From positions 1 to 8,668 of the forward strand of contig CANPZA010000065.1 of assembly GCA_947588915.1 (NCBI GenBank): 8,668 nt of DNA, written 5' to 3'. This document shows, piece by piece, positions 1 through 7,216 of the stretch (position 1 is its first letter; each line of letters opens with the position of its first letter). The translations under genes and the position numbers were made by a program. This DNA is from an uncultured Clostridia bacterium. Lineage in GTDB: Bacteria; Bacillota_A; Clostridia; TANB77; CAG-508. Under the pieces are notes generated by a model that was not told where the DNA came from, searched no databases, and was given only the letters and a program-made list of their open reading frames with translations.

Positions 1-15
1 AGTGGAGAAAAATAA
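1..15 (+). CDS. Possible 3' end of an upstream gene (UMP kinase?), partial
   Basis: The first five codons read Ser-Gly-Glu-Lys-stop in frame 1. In many Bacillota pyrH (UMP kinase) lies directly upstream of frr, and UMP kinases often end in a short polar tail after a GT-hydrophobic stretch, so this could be its C-terminus. Five codons cannot establish identity. The support is only the stop codon, the absence of another start before frr, and the usual gene order. Confidence 0.25.
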   Translation, partial: SGEK

Positions 16-30
16 CATATATATAACAAA

Positions 31-70
31 AAAAGTCAAGTATTTGCAAGACTTTTAGAGTTTTGCAAAT
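31..70 (+). other. Two overlapping inverted repeats in the leader upstream of frr
   Basis: AAAAGTC (31-37) can pair with GACTTTT (50-56). Separately, ATTTGCAA (42-49) can pair perfectly with TTGCAAAT (63-70). The left arm of the second lies in the loop of the first, and the right arm of the first lies in the loop of the second. The two hairpins are therefore either mutually exclusive or form a pseudoknot. The first could be a weak terminator of the preceding gene, or the pair could be a protein-binding or leader structure for frr. I could not place a convincing promoter here; TATATT at 74-79 is a possible -10 without a good -35. Confidence 0.35.
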
Positions 71-103
71 GACTATATTTAATAATAAAAAGGAGAGAAA
101 GTT

Positions 104-652
104 ATGGATTATACAAATATAAAAGAAAAAATGGAAAAAACAATAAGTGTTTTTAGTGAAAAATTATCAGAAGTAAGAGCAGGTCGTGCAAATCCAGCAA
201 TATTAAATAAGATAAAAATAGATTATTATGGTACACAAACACCAATTAATCAAGTTGCAGGAATTTCTGTACCTGAAGCAAGATTAATAGTCATTCAACC
301 TTGGGATGGAAGCATTTTAAAAGAAATTGAAAAAGCAATTTTAGCATCTGATATTGGAATAAATCCAAACAATGATGGAAAAGTAATAAGACTAGCCTTC
401 CCAGAATTAAATGAAGAAAGAAGAAAAGAAATAGTAAAAGATGTAAAAAAGATGGCAGAAGATGCAAGAGTTGCAATTCGTTCAATTAGAAGAGATGGTT
501 TAGACATAGCAAAGGCTTCACAAAAAAATGGAGAAATGACAGAAGATGAATTAAAACAAGCAGAAAATGAAATACAAAAAATCACGGATAGAAATATTGA
601 AGAAATAGACACTATATTAGAAAAGAAAGAAAAAGAGGTAATGTCAGTATAA
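104..652 (+). CDS. frr: Ribosome recycling factor
   Basis: Ribosome recycling factor works in the cytoplasm with EF-G to split post-termination ribosomes and release mRNA and tRNA. The 182-residue product matches the usual length of about 185 and looks complete. Family landmarks are RAGRAN near residues 25-30 (first long helix), the conserved stretch around residues 85-110 (GINPNNDGK followed by a hydrophobic strand and the ELNEERRKE segment), and the basic ARVAIRSIRRD segment at 121-131. The rest is highly charged helix, as expected for the three-helix bundle. The start is supported by AAGGAG at 90-95, eight bases upstream of the ATG. It is the first complete gene of the frr-ispA-uppS-cdsA-rseP cluster and lies 47 bases from ispA. 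Identification is firm. Confidence 0.97.
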   Translation: MDYTNIKEKMEKTISVFSEKLSEVRAGRANPAILNKIKIDYYGTQTPINQVAGISVPEARLIVIQPWDGSILKEIEKAILASDIGINPNNDGKVIRLAFPELNEERRKEIVKDVKKMAEDARVAIRSIRRDGLDIAKASQKNGEMTEDELKQAENEIQKITDRNIEEIDTILEKKEKEVMSV

Positions 653-699
653 AGTTTTAAGTTATTTCTAATTAATATTATTGAAAGGTAGAAATAAAA

Positions 700-1587
700 A
701 TGGATTTTAAAGAAAAATTAAATAAATATCAAGAGATAATAGATAAAGAATTAGAAAAATACTTAAGAAAAGAAAAATGTCCAGAAGAAACTTTAAATAA
801 TTCTATGGAATATAGTTTAATGGCAGGAGGAAAAAGACTAAGACCAATCTTAATAATTGCAACTTATGAACTATTCAAAGAAGATATAGAAAAATGTATG
901 CCATATGCAGTAGCAATAGAAATGATACATAATTTTTCATTAATACATGATGACTTGCCAGGTATCGATAATGATGATTTTAGACATGGAAAACCAACCA
1001 ATCATAAGCAATTTAATGAAGCAACAGCAATTCTTGCAGGAGATGGATTACTTAATTATGCATATTTGATAATTGCCAAAGATTTAAACAAAGCAAACCA
1101 AGAAGAAATGCTGATAAAATCTAAAATCTTAAAAGAGTACACAGAAGCGGTGGACAGAATGATTGCTGGAGAATATATAGATACAGAAGTAGAAGGAAAG
1201 ACAATTACAGAAAAAGAATTAAAATATATACATGAAAATAAAACTGGAGCAATGCTTAAAGTAAGTGCAAGAGCAGGAGCAATTTTAGCAAATTGTAATG
1301 AGAAAGATTTAGAAAAAATAACCAAATATGCAGAAAAGATAGGGCTAGCATTTCAAATTAAAGATGATATACTATCAGAAGAAGGAAATGAAGAAATTTT
1401 AGGAAAACCTGTAGGAAATGATAAAGAATTAGGAAAATGCACATATGTTTCTCAGTATGGTTTACAAAGAGCAAAAGAAATTTTAAATAAAACAGTAGAA
1501 GAAGCAATAGAACAATTAGTTGATTATGGAGAAAAAGCAGAATTCTTAAGAAAATTAGCTTTATATATACAAAATCGAAATAAATAA
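700..1587 (+). CDS. ispA: Short-chain (E)-polyprenyl diphosphate synthase, farnesyl diphosphate synthase type
   Basis: A class II polyprenyl synthetase that condenses isopentenyl-PP with allylic diphosphates, probably making farnesyl-PP in the cytoplasm. The 295 residues fit the IspA family. Visible motifs are GGKRLRP (43-49, substrate diphosphate binding), the first Asp-rich motif DDLPGIDNDD (84-93) with the two-residue insertion typical of bacterial farnesyl-PP synthases, an aromatic Phe79 five residues before it (chain-length gate), GEYID near 147-151, and KTGAML at 171-176. The second Asp-rich motif reads DDILS (212-216), so its last Asp is Ser; this is unusual but the first two metal-binding Asp residues remain. 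The ribosome site (AAAGG at 684-688) is weak and about 11 bases from the ATG. The gene sits just before uppS, which consumes its product; ispA is not usually found at this place in the frr-uppS-cdsA block. Family is sure; product chain length is inferred. Confidence 0.93.
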   Translation: MDFKEKLNKYQEIIDKELEKYLRKEKCPEETLNNSMEYSLMAGGKRLRPILIIATYELFKEDIEKCMPYAVAIEMIHNFSLIHDDLPGIDNDDFRHGKPTNHKQFNEATAILAGDGLLNYAYLIIAKDLNKANQEEMLIKSKILKEYTEAVDRMIAGEYIDTEVEGKTITEKELKYIHENKTGAMLKVSARAGAILANCNEKDLEKITKYAEKIGLAFQIKDDILSEEGNEEILGKPVGNDKELGKCTYVSQYGLQRAKEILNKTVEEAIEQLVDYGEKAEFLRKLALYIQNRNK

Positions 1588-1614
1588 AATCAGGAAAAAG
1601 CTATAGGAGGGAAA

Positions 1615-2328
1615 ATGGAATTTAAAAAGGAAACTATGCCAAGACATATAGCAATAATTATGGATGGCAATAGAAGATGGGCAAAGTCAAAAGGTATGCC
1701 GGTAAATCTTGGACATAAGGAAGGTGCAAAAACTTTAGAAAAAATAGTAAGATATGCAAATAAAATAGGTTTAGAATATATTACGGTATATGCATTTTCA
1801 ACAGAAAATTGGAAAAGGGCAGAAGATGAAGTAAAAGCTCTAATGATTTTACTTCAGAATTATTTAGATGATTATTCCAAAAGAGCAGATTCAGAAAATA
1901 TTAAAGTAAAAATATTAGGAGACATATCAGTTTTATCAAGTGGAATGCAAAAAAGTATTAAAAACTGTATGGAAAGAACTAAAAATAATACAGGTGTAAC
2001 ATTTAATATAGCATTAAATTATGGTGGAAGAGATGAATTAGTAAAAGCAATAAAAAAAATATCAAGTAAAGTAAAGGAAAATGAAATAGATATAAAGGAT
2101 ATAACAGAAAAGATGGTATCTGATAATTTATATACAAAAGGCCAACCAGATCCAGATTTAGTGATTAGAACTAGTGGTGAAAAGAGATTAAGTAACTTTT
2201 TGCCATGGCAATTAGTATATACAGAGATACTATTTATAGATAAAAATTGGCCTGATTTTGAGGAAGAAGATTTAGATAATGCAATTATAGAATATCAAAA
2301 AAGAACAAGAAAATTTGGAGCAGGATAA
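1615..2328 (+). CDS. uppS: Undecaprenyl diphosphate synthase (cis-prenyltransferase)
   Basis: Extends farnesyl-PP with eight isopentenyl units in cis configuration to give undecaprenyl-PP, the lipid carrier for peptidoglycan and other wall polymers. The 237 residues are close to the usual 240-250. Motifs in order: HIAIIMDGNRRWAK (11-24) with the catalytic Asp17, GHKEGA (33-38), YAFSTENWKR (59-68), NYGGRDE (135-141), and the C-terminal signature RTSGEKRLSNF (185-195) followed by WQ and the EILF...WPDF segment. AGGAGG at 1605-1610 is only four bases from the ATG, rather close. An alternative ATG at 1636 (Met8, directly before the conserved PRHIAI) is preceded by AAAAAGG at 1624-1630, so the true start could be either. 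It starts 27 bases after ispA and ends 12 bases before cdsA, indicating co-transcription. No defects are seen. Confidence 0.97.
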   Translation: MEFKKETMPRHIAIIMDGNRRWAKSKGMPVNLGHKEGAKTLEKIVRYANKIGLEYITVYAFSTENWKRAEDEVKALMILLQNYLDDYSKRADSENIKVKILGDISVLSSGMQKSIKNCMERTKNNTGVTFNIALNYGGRDELVKAIKKISSKVKENEIDIKDITEKMVSDNLYTKGQPDPDLVIRTSGEKRLSNFLPWQLVYTEILFIDKNWPDFEEEDLDNAIIEYQKRTRKFGAG

Positions 2329-2340
2329 AAGGAGAAAGTT

Positions 2341-3144
2341 ATGGATGTAAAAAGATTAACCTCAGGTTTACTGGGTTTTCCATTAGTATTAATAGTATTA
2401 TTACTAGGAGATAAAGTATTAGTAGATTTTGCTTTGTCAATTATAGCAATTCTTAGTATGAACGAATATTTTAATGCAGTAAAAAAAGTATCAAATCCAG
2501 TTAAATGGGTAGGATATTTGAGTTGCCTTAGTATTGCTGTAATTCATATAGTACCACAAGAGTACTTAAATATGATAGTTACACTTAGTGTACCAACTAT
2601 CTTAATTATTTTATTTGCACAAGTAATTGCAACAGACATGAAAACAAATTTTAAAGATATAGCATATACATTTATAGGAATATTTTATGTAGTATTTTTT
2701 ATCATGTTTGTAGCATTTATTGATGGTATGAAAGATGGTAAAATACTTATATGGTATGCAATCTTTGCAGCTTGGGGTACAGATATTTTTGCATATATTA
2801 TAGGAAGATATTTTGGAAAACATAAATTTAGTAAAGTAAGTCCTAAAAAATCTATTGAAGGATGCATAGGAGGAACAATAGGAAGTATAATATTAATGTT
2901 AGTATATACATATTTTATAAATAGATATTTACAAATGAATTACTCTTACATATTTATATTAGGCGTAGGAATAATATTAAGTTTAGTAGGGCAAATAGGA
3001 GACTTTGCAGCATCTAGTATAAAAAGATATGTAGGAATAAAAGATTATAGTAATTTAATACCAGGACATGGTGGTATGTTAGACAGAATAGACAGTTTAA
3101 TATTTTTAGCACCATTTGCCTATAGTTTATTTACTTTATTATAA
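2341..3144 (+). CDS. cdsA: Phosphatidate cytidylyltransferase (CDP-diglyceride synthase)
   Basis: An integral membrane enzyme that converts phosphatidic acid and CTP to CDP-diacylglycerol, the branch point for phospholipid synthesis. The 267 residues are mostly hydrophobic segments; clear ones lie near 10-40, 55-70, 78-95, 108-128, 136-155, 175-195 and 203-220. The family signature spans residues 226-251: Ser226, Lys228-Arg229, Lys234-Asp235, then PGHGG (241-245), Asp248-Arg249 and Asp251, all as expected for the CTP and metal site. The upstream KVSPKKSIEG motif (165-174) is also typical. The ATG follows AAGGAG (2329-2334) by six bases, and that ribosome site overlaps the tail of uppS, so the two genes look translationally close. 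The next gene, rseP, follows within 15 bases; the dxr gene often found in that gap is absent. Confidence 0.96.
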   Translation: MDVKRLTSGLLGFPLVLIVLLLGDKVLVDFALSIIAILSMNEYFNAVKKVSNPVKWVGYLSCLSIAVIHIVPQEYLNMIVTLSVPTILIILFAQVIATDMKTNFKDIAYTFIGIFYVVFFIMFVAFIDGMKDGKILIWYAIFAAWGTDIFAYIIGRYFGKHKFSKVSPKKSIEGCIGGTIGSIILMLVYTYFINRYLQMNYSYIFILGVGIILSLVGQIGDFAASSIKRYVGIKDYSNLIPGHGGMLDRIDSLIFLAPFAYSLFTLL

Positions 3145-3146
3145 AT

Positions 3147-3151
3147 GGAGG
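3147..3151 (+). promoter_or_regulatory. Ribosome binding site that fixes the rseP start
   Basis: GGAGG lies between the cdsA stop and rseP. The first in-frame TTG (3153) is only one base away, too near for initiation. A second in-frame TTG at 3159 lies seven bases downstream, the ideal distance, and is the better start. Confidence 0.75.
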
Positions 3152-3158
3152 ATTGAAA

Positions 3159-4409
3159 TTGATATCATTTTTAATATCAGCGATTAAAATTATTATATTA
3201 TTAGGTGTCTTAATTACAATACATGAATTAGGACACTTTGTTGTTGCAAAAATGTGTAAAGTAAAAGTTAATGAATTTTCTATTGGATTTGGACCAAAAA
3301 TATGGCAAAAACAAGGGAAAGAGACAATATATACTTTAAGACTAATACCATTAGGAGGATATAATAGTTTAGAAGGAGAAGAAGAAAGATCAGAAGATGA
3401 AAAATCTTTTTCTAAAGCAAGTATCCCCAAAAGAATAGCAATTGTAATTGCAGGAGCAACTGTAAATATTATTTTTGCAATAATCATATATTTTACACTA
3501 TCTTCAACATCAGGAACATTTATTTCTAATGAAATAGACTCATGTATAGATGGATATGCAGCAAAAAATGTAGGACTAATATCAGGAGATAAAATTATAG
3601 AATTAAATGGTAAAAAGATACAAAGTAAAAAAGATCTAGATAAAATATTATCCAAATCAAAAGGCGAAGAAATAAAAGCTAAGATAGAAAGGGAAGGGCA
3701 GATAAAAGAATATAATATAAAACCAACTGAAGTTAAATCAAAGATAACAGGAATTTATTTAGATGATAGATGTAAAATAGTTGCTGTAGAAAGGGGAAGT
3801 AGCTCTGAAAAACAAGGTATAAAGGCAAATGATATATTATTGAAAATAAATGGAATTGATATTAATGGAGATAGAAATATTGCTTTAGAGGAAATAGGAA
3901 AAAAAGATATAAATATTATGACATTTGTAATTAAAAGAGATAATAAAGAGATTACAATAGAACTACAGCCAGATTATGTATCAACTTATTATCTAGGTGT
4001 AAATTTAAAGCCAGCAAAAGATACATTTATAAATAGATGCATTAATGGTGGAATGCAAACAGGAGAGTTTTTAGTTTCAATTGTTGACAATTTAAAGCAA
4101 TTATTCACAGGAAATGTTGGTGTAGACCAAATGATGGGACCTGTAGGAATTTCAGAAGTTGTTGCAAAAACAGATGGAATAAGAGAATTTTTTGAGATGA
4201 TGGCATTAATTTCTTTATCTTTAGGAGTAACTAATCTTTTACCAATTCCGGCATTAGATGGTGGAAGAATACTAATTCTTTTAATTGAAGCTATAAGGAG
4301 AAAACCAATGAATCAACAAACTGAAATAAATATACAATTAGCAGGATTTGCAATATTAATTGCTTTGTCATTGTATGTTACTTATAATGATATTTTAAGG
4401 ATATTTTAG
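3159..4409 (+). CDS. rseP: Site-2 zinc intramembrane protease, RseP/RasP type, with two PDZ domains
   Basis: A membrane-embedded metalloprotease that cuts transmembrane substrates such as anti-sigma factors and remnant signal peptides (known for RseP and RasP; substrates here unknown). From TTG 3159 it has 416 residues. The first membrane helix ends in the zinc motif HELGH (22-26, catalytic Glu23). A FSIGFGPKIW segment and GGY follow, then a second helix near 93-114. Two PDZ-like domains lie at about 125-190 and 198-263, each with a ligand-binding and hydrophobic strand pattern. The third zinc ligand is Asp357 in the LPIPALDGG motif, followed by a final helix at about 383-406. It is the last gene of the cluster. 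TTG is preferred over the TTG two codons upstream because of ribosome-site spacing; no suitably placed ATG exists. Family identification is firm. The gene name follows the E. coli member; the Bacillus counterpart is rasP. Confidence 0.95.
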   Translation: MISFLISAIKIIILLGVLITIHELGHFVVAKMCKVKVNEFSIGFGPKIWQKQGKETIYTLRLIPLGGYNSLEGEEERSEDEKSFSKASIPKRIAIVIAGATVNIIFAIIIYFTLSSTSGTFISNEIDSCIDGYAAKNVGLISGDKIIELNGKKIQSKKDLDKILSKSKGEEIKAKIEREGQIKEYNIKPTEVKSKITGIYLDDRCKIVAVERGSSSEKQGIKANDILLKINGIDINGDRNIALEEIGKKDINIMTFVIKRDNKEITIELQPDYVSTYYLGVNLKPAKDTFINRCINGGMQTGEFLVSIVDNLKQLFTGNVGVDQMMGPVGISEVVAKTDGIREFFEMMALISLSLGVTNLLPIPALDGGRILILLIEAIRRKPMNQQTEINIQLAGFAILIALSLYVTYNDILRIF

Positions 4410-4467
4410 ATTAATAATAATACCTAAATAGAGGATTAAAAAACTTTAAAAATATATATAAAAACAT
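4410..4467. other. Spacer after rseP with no visible terminator
   Basis: Between the rseP stop and the glgP promoter the sequence is almost pure A/T with no GC-paired stem followed by a T-run. I see no open frame or repeat of note. Transcription may read through from rseP into glgP, in addition to the glgP promoter. Confidence 0.4.
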
Positions 4468-4496
4468 TTGACAAAAGGGTAGATTTAATAGATAAT
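4468..4496 (+). promoter_or_regulatory. Sigma-A-type promoter of glgP
   Basis: A perfect -35 hexamer TTGACA (4468-4473) is followed after exactly 17 bases by GATAAT (4491-4496), five of six matches to the -10 consensus. Transcription would start near 4502-4504, giving a leader of about 48 bases. The glgP ribosome site AAAGGAGG (4536-4543) lies seven bases before the ATG at 4551. No operator or attenuator is apparent. Confidence 0.75.
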
Positions 4497-4934
4497 ATAA
4501 TTGTATATTAAAAAGAAAAAGCAAAGCAAAATTACAAAGGAGGAAATAAAATGTACGTGTTCAATAGAATTACTGTAAATCCACAATTACCTAAAAGGAT
4601 TGAAAAATTGTCAGAAATAGCAAATAATTTATGGTGGTCATGGAATACAGAATTTTTGAGATTATTTCAAAAAATAGATATAGATTTATGGGAACAATCA
4701 AACAAAAATCCAGTCAAATTTTTAAAAAATGTATCACAAGAGAGATTAGAAAAAGTATCCAAAGATATTTCATTTTTAAAGGAATATGATAAAGTTGTAG
4801 AAAATTTCGAAGGCTATATGAATAGTAAGAATACATGGTTTTCAAACAAATATCCAGAAAATAAAAATGATTTAATTGCATACTTTTCAGCTGAATACGG
4901 TCTAGATCAAACGATACCAATTTATTCAGGTGGA

Positions 4935-4941
4935 TTACGGA
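4935..4941 (+). other. First +1 break in glgP (TTA-CGG-A)
   Basis: The upstream frame reads GGT-GGA-TTA and then CGG. Dropping C4938 gives TTA-GGA-ATT-TTA-TCT-GGA, the nearly invariant Gly-Leu-Gly-Ile-Leu-Ser-Gly motif of phosphorylases. Without a shift, translation stops at 4974-4976. The position is exact because both flanking frames match the family up to this base. Confidence 0.9.
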
Positions 4942-5700
4942 ATTTTATCTGGAGATCATTTAAAATCAGCAAGTGATTTAGGAATTCCATTAGTTGCTGT
5001 AGGGCTTCTTTATAAGCAAGGATATTTTAACCAAAAGATAAATGGATATGGACAACAGGAAACGGAATATACTAATATAGATTTATTTGATATGCCAATA
5101 AATCCAGTTAAAGATGAAAAAGGAGAAGATTTAACAATATATGTTAAATTTCCAAAAAGAAGATTATATTTAAAAGTATGGCAGATAAATGTAGGAAGAG
5201 TAAAATTATATTTATTAGATTCTGACATAGAAAAAAACAACGAAGAAGATAGAGATGTAACTTTAAGACTATATGGCGGAGACCAAGAAATGAGAATTCG
5301 CCAAGAAATAGTTTTAGGTATGGCAGGAGTGAACTTATTAACAAAATATTTAAACTTGAATCCTACAATATACCACATGAATGAAGGACATTCTGCATTT
5401 TTAAATTTGGAAATCATAAAAAATATAATTAAAGAAAAACAAGTATCTTTTGAAGTTGCAAAAGATATAGCAAGTTCAAAAACAGTATTTACAACACATA
5501 CACCAGTACCAGCAGGAAATGATATTTTTCCAATAGCACTAGTAGAAAAATATTTTAAAGATTTTTGGCCAAGACTAGGATTATCTAGAGAAGAATTTCT
5601 AAAATTAGGAATGAAGCCAGGAGTTGATTTAGATGATGGATTTAATATGGGAATATTAGCTTTGAAAATTGCAGGAAAGAAAAATGGTGTAAGTAAACTT

Positions 5701-5707
5701 CATCGGA
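5701..5707 (+). other. Second +1 break in glgP (CAT-CGG-A)
   Basis: The middle frame reads AAA-CTT-CAT and then CGG. Dropping C5704 gives CAT-GGA-GCA-GTA-TCA-AGA, the conserved Lys-Leu-His-Gly-x-Val-Ser-Arg motif. Without a shift, translation stops at 5758-5760. Local context is the same as at the first break: an added C in front of GGA, creating CGGA. Confidence 0.9.
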
Positions 5708-7118
5708 GCAGTATCAAGAGAACTATTTGGAGAAATATGGCCAAATATAGCAGCAAATGAGTCACCAATTGAATATGTAACAAATGGAATTCATACTTGT
5801 TCATGGCTTGCACCAAAAATCAAAGAATTATATAATAAATATTTAATTCCATATTGGCAAGATAATATTTACCAAGATTATGTATGGGAAAAAATAAGAA
5901 ATATTCCTGATGATAAATTATGGAGTGTTCATGTTGATAGAAAAATCAAATTACTGAAATTAGTTAAAGACAATACAACTGAAAGGCTAAGGCGTTCAGG
6001 ATATAGTTATGATGAAATAAATGAAATAGTTTCTAAATTAGATCCAAATGCATTAACAATAGGATTTGCAAGAAGGTTTGCAACATATAAAAGAGCAACT
6101 TTAATTTTTAAAGACTTAGAAAGGATAACTCAAATTTTAAATAATGCGGATAAACCTGTTCAACTTATATTTGCAGGAAAAGCACATCCAGCAGATAAAG
6201 AAGGACAAGATTTAATAAAATATATACATGAGATATCAATGATGCCACAGTTTAAAGGAAAGATATTCATATTAGAAAATTATAATATATCAATGTCAAG
6301 ATATTTAATAAGTGGAGTAGATGTTTGGTTAAATAATCCAAGAAGACCAATGGAAGCATCAGGAACTAGTGGACAAAAAGCATCTGTAAATGGTGTAATT
6401 AATTTTAGTGTTTTAGATGGATGGTGGGCAGAAGGATATATGCAAAATAATGGATGGACAATAGGAACAAATGCAGAATATGATTCATATGAAGCACAAG
6501 ATGTGGCAGACAGTCAAAGTATGTATCACACATTAGAAGAAAAGATAATACCTATTTATTATGATAAAGATAAAAATGGTATATCTAAGAAATGGATAGA
6601 ACTAATGAAAAACTCTATTATAACTACAGGAGGAAAATATAGTACATCTAGGATGTTAGTAGATTATACAAATAATTTATATATTCCACTTTGCAATTTG
6701 ACAAAGAAATATTATTCAGATGTTGATAATGTAGCAGCTTATAATTCATGGAAAAAAGACTTATATACAAATTGGAAGGATATAAAAATTACACAAGTAA
6801 ATAATTTAGATAATATTACAATAGATGCAGGAAATAATATTGAAGTAGCATGTGAGGTTGAACTCCCAAATATTGATATAGAAAATGTGACAGTAGAAGT
6901 GTATTATGGAAAGATTTTAGAAAATGGAGTAGTAGAAAATGTAAGTATTACACCTATGAAATTGACAGATCAAGATGATGAAAATAAAAAATATTATTTT
7001 ACATCTAAAATAGAATTAACAACAGGTGGAAACTATGGATATACTTTTAGAGTTATGCCAAAACATGAGATGTTATTAGAGCCAGCAAATTTAGATTTAG
7101 TAAAATGGATAACAAAAT

Positions 7119-7130
7119 AAAAGAGATTAA
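7119..7130 (+). terminator. Left half of the glgP terminator, split by the insertion sequence
   Basis: AAAAGAGATT (7119-7128) starts inside the glgP stop codon. It is the exact reverse complement of AATCTCTTTT at 8457-8466, on the far side of the insertion sequence. Excising the element and one ATT copy gives a 10-bp stem with a six-base loop followed by a T-run, a Rho-independent terminator of the weak, AT-rich type. As it stands the arms are over 1.3 kb apart and cannot work as a compact hairpin. Confidence 0.7.
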
Positions 7131-7133
7131 ATT
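7131..7133. repeat. Target-site duplication, left copy (ATT)
   Basis: ATT abuts the left terminal repeat and is matched by ATT at 8453-8455 abutting the right end. A 3-bp duplication is in the range known for IS3-family elements. Confidence 0.75.
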
Positions 7134-7162
7134 TGAACTGTTCCCCAAAAAGTGGACAGTAA
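7134..7162. repeat. Left terminal inverted repeat of the IS (distal to orfB)
   Basis: Reading inward, this 29-base end agrees with the reverse complement of 8424-8452 at 23 positions. The shared blocks are TGAACT, CCCC, AAAGT, GACA and TAA. Similar ends with CCCC and GTGGACA are common in IS3-family elements. Confidence 0.85.
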
Positions 7163-7170
7163 ATTAAAAA

Positions 7171-7216
7171 GAGAGTCTCTCAGAAAGTGTTACAGTTATT
7201 AATGTAGCACTTTCTG
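7171..7216 (-). terminator. Hairpin at the end of orfB with the stop codon in its loop
   Basis: CAGAAAGTGTTACA (7181-7194) and TGTAGCACTTTCTG (7203-7216) pair over 14 bp with one G-T wobble around an eight-base loop. The orfB stop codon (7201-7199) lies in that loop. On the minus strand the stem is followed after ten bases by TTTTT, an imperfect terminator layout. On the plus strand it is followed by CTTTTCT, so it may also stop glgP transcripts that enter the element. Confidence 0.55.

Larger units (their letters stand above)
4551..7120 (+). pseudogene. glgP: Alpha-glucan (glycogen/maltodextrin) phosphorylase, split by two +1 frameshifts
   Basis: Glycosyltransferase family 35 enzyme that releases glucose-1-phosphate from alpha-1,4-glucans using pyridoxal phosphate. 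Reading in frame 3 to 4937, frame 1 from 4939 to 5703 and frame 2 from 5705 to the stop at 7118-7120 gives one continuous protein of 855 residues, the normal size for the long archaeal/bacterial phosphorylase type. The N-terminal DUF3417-like domain (LWWSWN near 29) is followed by GGLGILSGDH, HMNEGHSAF, the THTPVPAGND motif, SKLHGAVSRE, VTNGIHT, GFARRFATYKR, and the cofactor site EASGTSGQKA with Lys609. A beta-rich C-terminal region ends the protein. The breaks are single extra C bases at 4938 and 5704, each just before a GGA glycine codon. Uncorrected, translation ends at 4974-4976. No other stop or gap is seen, so decay is very recent, an artefact, or bypassed by frameshifting. A GTG at 4930 and an ATG at 6239 lack ribosome sites, so separate translation is unlikely. 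Confidence 0.9.

Noticed and set aside
291..612. Two minus-strand frames across frr
   Set aside because: Leu/Phe/Ser-rich antisense products of the lysine- and glutamate-rich frr gene, with no support as genes.
3131..3655. A 174-codon open frame on the minus strand
   Set aside because: It lies antisense to the well-supported start of rseP, has no ribosome site or recognisable motif, and its cysteine- and proline-rich composition is what the complement of AT-rich coding sequence gives.
5010..5417. A 135-codon open frame on the minus strand
   Set aside because: It is antisense to conserved phosphorylase sequence and shows no family features, so it is a shadow frame.
4930..5760. A separate gene starting at GTG 4930
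   Set aside because: It has no ribosome binding site, and its content from codon 4 onward continues the phosphorylase exactly from where the first frame breaks. It is the middle part of glgP, not an independent protein.
6239..7120. A separate gene starting at ATG 6239
   Set aside because: The same frame is open and family-like back to 5705, and the ATG is inside a conserved region without a ribosome site. It is the C-terminal part of glgP.
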